64,000 bases of DNA from Fusibacter sp. 3D3 (GTDB lineage Bacteria; Bacillota; Clostridia; Peptostreptococcales; Acidaminobacteraceae). Location: assembly GCF_001748365.1 (NCBI RefSeq), contig NZ_BDHH01000003.1, positions 40,302 through 104,301 on the forward strand, given 5' to 3'. Position 1 is the first letter of the stretch, and each line of letters opens with the position of its first letter. This document shows positions 62,415-64,000 of this stretch, one piece after another. The notes below the pieces were generated by a model. The model made no database searches. It was not told where the DNA came from and was given only the letters and a program-made list of their open reading frames with translations. A program made the translations under genes and the position numbers.

Positions 62415-63842
62415 ATGAATTTTAAAGGCAAAAAGAAAAAAAATCAAGTTATAGCAGCAAATATTTTTGAACAACAAGAAATTTTAAAAAAAATGGAGGC
62501 CATAAAAAATAATCTTAAAGCATCCACATGGCATGAATTGGAAACAAAAGGCAAGTTTGATAAAAACGAAAAATTGACTTTTATCAGTGATGATATGCTT
62601 GTTTTAGGATGCGATATCGGCAGCGAAACACACTATATAAGAGCGATTGATACCCGAGGCAGAGAACTCAGTAAATCCGCATTTCCATTTAGCAACACAC
62701 AAGAGGGTTTTGAAAGTGCTAAAGACTGGGCAGTTGAGATAGCTGCGGCGAATGACAAAAAACAGATTGTATTAGGTCTGGAGCCAACAGGACACTATTG
62801 GTTCTGCCTAGCGACATGGATGATATCCAATGGAATCAGCGTTGTTCAGGTTAATCCATATGCGGTGAAGCAAACAAAAGAACTAGAGGATAATAGCCAG
62901 CTTAAGGATGACATAAAGGATCCGAAACTTATTGCAAATCTTGTAAAGGATGGCAACTTTGGAATGCCATATCTTCCAGAAAAACTGTATGCGGACCTTC
63001 GTCGTCTGTCAATGTTCAGGGAACAGTTGAACGAGGATAGAATCCGATTTCTCAATAGGCTTCATCGCGAAATGAAGATATATTTTCCAGAGTATAAGGA
63101 CGCACTGGGAAAGTTTGACGGCACATTCAGCCTAGAACTTCTAAAAACAGCACCATTTCCAGAGGACCTTGTTTCACTTGGCACTGATGGCATAAGACAG
63201 ATTTGGCATGATGCTAAGCTTAGAGGACGCGGCTATAGCAGAGCTGAGGAGATTATGAAATATGCCCTCAAAAGTGTTGGCATGAAGGATGGCACTGATG
63301 CCAGTAGAATGGCTGTAAAGTGGTTTGTCGAAAGAATTATAGAACTAGACGAACAACTTTCAGAGGTAGAGGAACAACTGAATCAAAAATGCATGGAAAT
63401 TCCACACGCTGAGAACATCCTTGAAATATCAGGGATAGGAAGTAATACACTTTCTGGAATATTGGCAGAGATGGGCGATATATCGCGGTTTGATGATGTA
63501 AAGGAAATACAAAAGCTGAGTGGCTTAGGACTTGTGGCGTGTAGCTCAGGTAAGCACAAAGGGAGAACCAAGATTAGTCATAGAGGACGCAAACGGCTGA
63601 GATATTGGTTATTCCAGGCTGCTAAGTGTGTAGTGGTCCATTCGGATGAGTTCAAAGAACTTCATGCGTACTATACGACGAGGCTTGAGAATCCACTTAA
63701 AAAGATGCAGTCGCTGATAGCCATTGCTTGCAAGGTACTTCGTGTGATATACACAATGCTTACAAACGGCACGGTGTATGACCCTAAGAAGTTGAAAGCG
63801 GATATAAAGAGACCGACTAAACTGAAAGCAGTTGCTGCATAA
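62415..63842 (+). CDS. IS110-family DEDD transposase/recombinase
   Basis: 475 residues. N-terminal DEDD (RuvC-like) domain: VLGCDIGSETHYIRAID (first Asp), VLGLEPTGHYWF (Glu), and SQLKDDIKDPKLIANLV (Asp pair). The C-terminal Tnp2 (Transposase_20) domain has ILEISGIGSNTLSGILAEMG, then GLGLVACSSGKHKGRTKISH and RGRKRLRYWLFQAA, including the serine of the second catalytic site. It is intact and probably active; RBS GAGAGG precedes the ATG. Confidence 0.93.
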   Translation: MNFKGKKKKNQVIAANIFEQQEILKKMEAIKNNLKASTWHELETKGKFDKNEKLTFISDDMLVLGCDIGSETHYIRAIDTRGRELSKSAFPFSNTQEGFESAKDWAVEIAAANDKKQIVLGLEPTGHYWFCLATWMISNGISVVQVNPYAVKQTKELEDNSQLKDDIKDPKLIANLVKDGNFGMPYLPEKLYADLRRLSMFREQLNEDRIRFLNRLHREMKIYFPEYKDALGKFDGTFSLELLKTAPFPEDLVSLGTDGIRQIWHDAKLRGRGYSRAEEIMKYALKSVGMKDGTDASRMAVKWFVERIIELDEQLSEVEEQLNQKCMEIPHAENILEISGIGSNTLSGILAEMGDISRFDDVKEIQKLSGLGLVACSSGKHKGRTKISHRGRKRLRYWLFQAAKCVVVHSDEFKELHAYYTTRLENPLKKMQSLIAIACKVLRVIYTMLTNGTVYDPKKLKADIKRPTKLKAVAA

Positions 63843-63869
63843 CAGAAACAAGAAAATAGTATTGTCAAT

Positions 63870-63918
63870 CCAGACCCTTGCTGGGATTCAGAAAATCTGG
63901 ATTCGAGCAGGGTTCTGG
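63870..63918. repeat. Hairpin downstream of the IS110 transposase
   Basis: CCAGACCCTTGCT and AGCAGGGTTCTGG pair with a one-base shift, enclosing a second weaker stem (ATTCAGA/TCTGGAT) around AAA. It may be part of the element's right end or a terminator. Confidence 0.5.
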
Positions 63919-64000
63919 AAAGCAACCCGATTGAGATGAAGTCGCTATAAGTGCTTTATCAGCAATATGACTAACTGAGAGAATCAAGGTATAGCGTCCA

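Larger units (their letters stand above)
62226..64000 (+). mobile_element. IS110-family insertion sequence, right edge not determined
   Basis: An intact IS110-type transposase gene (62415-63842) is flanked by about 190 bases of non-coding DNA to the left and at least 158 to the right. IS110 elements lack terminal inverted repeats, so the borders cannot be set by eye; the start given is the end of the preceding repeat. Recent work shows that IS110 elements make a bridge RNA from a non-coding end; the left segment with TATAAT at 62304-62309 is where this would lie for classic IS110, the right segment for the IS1111 subgroup. Confidence 0.7.

Overview
This is a chromosomal window of a low-GC Gram-positive bacterium (Bacillota), most likely an anaerobic Clostridia. 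The signs are strong AGGAGG ribosome-binding sites with frequent GTG/TTG starts, a T-box leader, an S-layer-homology (SLH) surface protein, a LevR-type sigma-54/PRD activator, complete PTS components and a GrdB-like protein. I cannot name the species from sequence alone. No rRNA, tRNA or CRISPR array was seen.

Layout. (1) 1-5100 is a scrambled accessory strip. It holds a MerR regulator, pieces of a CPBP-family membrane protease gene, a REP-like palindromic element, a HigBA-type toxin-antitoxin pair whose antitoxin carries an ImmA/IrrE-like protease domain, a truncated unknown gene, an acetyltransferase remnant and an IS1182-type transposase remnant. (2) 5119-17250 is one coherent minus-strand operon read from a near-consensus promoter at 17222-17250: RidA, PatB/MalY-like C-S lyase, TldD, TldE/PmbA, a complete Opp peptide importer (A, B, C, D, F) and an amidohydrolase. 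A YheO-type regulator follows. It looks like an import-and-dismantle pathway for a peptide or peptide conjugate. (3) 17300-28600 carries a second CPBP fragment, a large hairpin, an SPFH/zinc-ribbon pair with a LiaRS/NarL-type two-component system, an alpha/beta hydrolase, a lipoprotein plus ABC-2 exporter, and a YjbQ protein. (4) 28659-28868 is a tandem pair of about 105-bp structured repeats, followed by a LevR-family activator. (5) 31900-39220 has an AlbA/Schlafen-type regulator with GGTCGA palindromes in its promoter, a candidate small RNA, small membrane proteins, a WYL regulator, a DJ-1/PfpI protein, NAD synthetase and a SEC-C methionine aminopeptidase. (6) 39505-46654 holds a 1482-residue GLUG/cadherin-like/SLH surface protein and a three-gene chemotaxis-like module: a CheA homologue without phosphotransfer domain or ATP-binding motifs, CheW, and a soluble PocR-MCP receptor. 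(7) 46774-57579 is a carbohydrate island: AraC regulator, GH4 enzyme with the CHEV motif, then a sigma-54 promoter driving HPr, EIIA, EIIB, EIIC, a GrdB-like protein and MupG, followed by NagA, NagB, a second HPr and Enzyme I. It is a nearly self-contained PTS for an amino-sugar disaccharide. (8) 57656-64000 has an MFS transporter, a LysR regulator, a hybrid histidine kinase, a T-box leader with no target gene visible in the window, a second tandem structured repeat sharing a core with the one at 28659, and an IS110-family element reaching the window edge.

Strongest candidates for something undescribed are the dead-CheA/CheW/PocR-MCP module, the Opp/TldDE/PatB/RidA operon, the two related tandem structured repeats, and the stranded T-box next to an IS110 element that may encode a bridge RNA.
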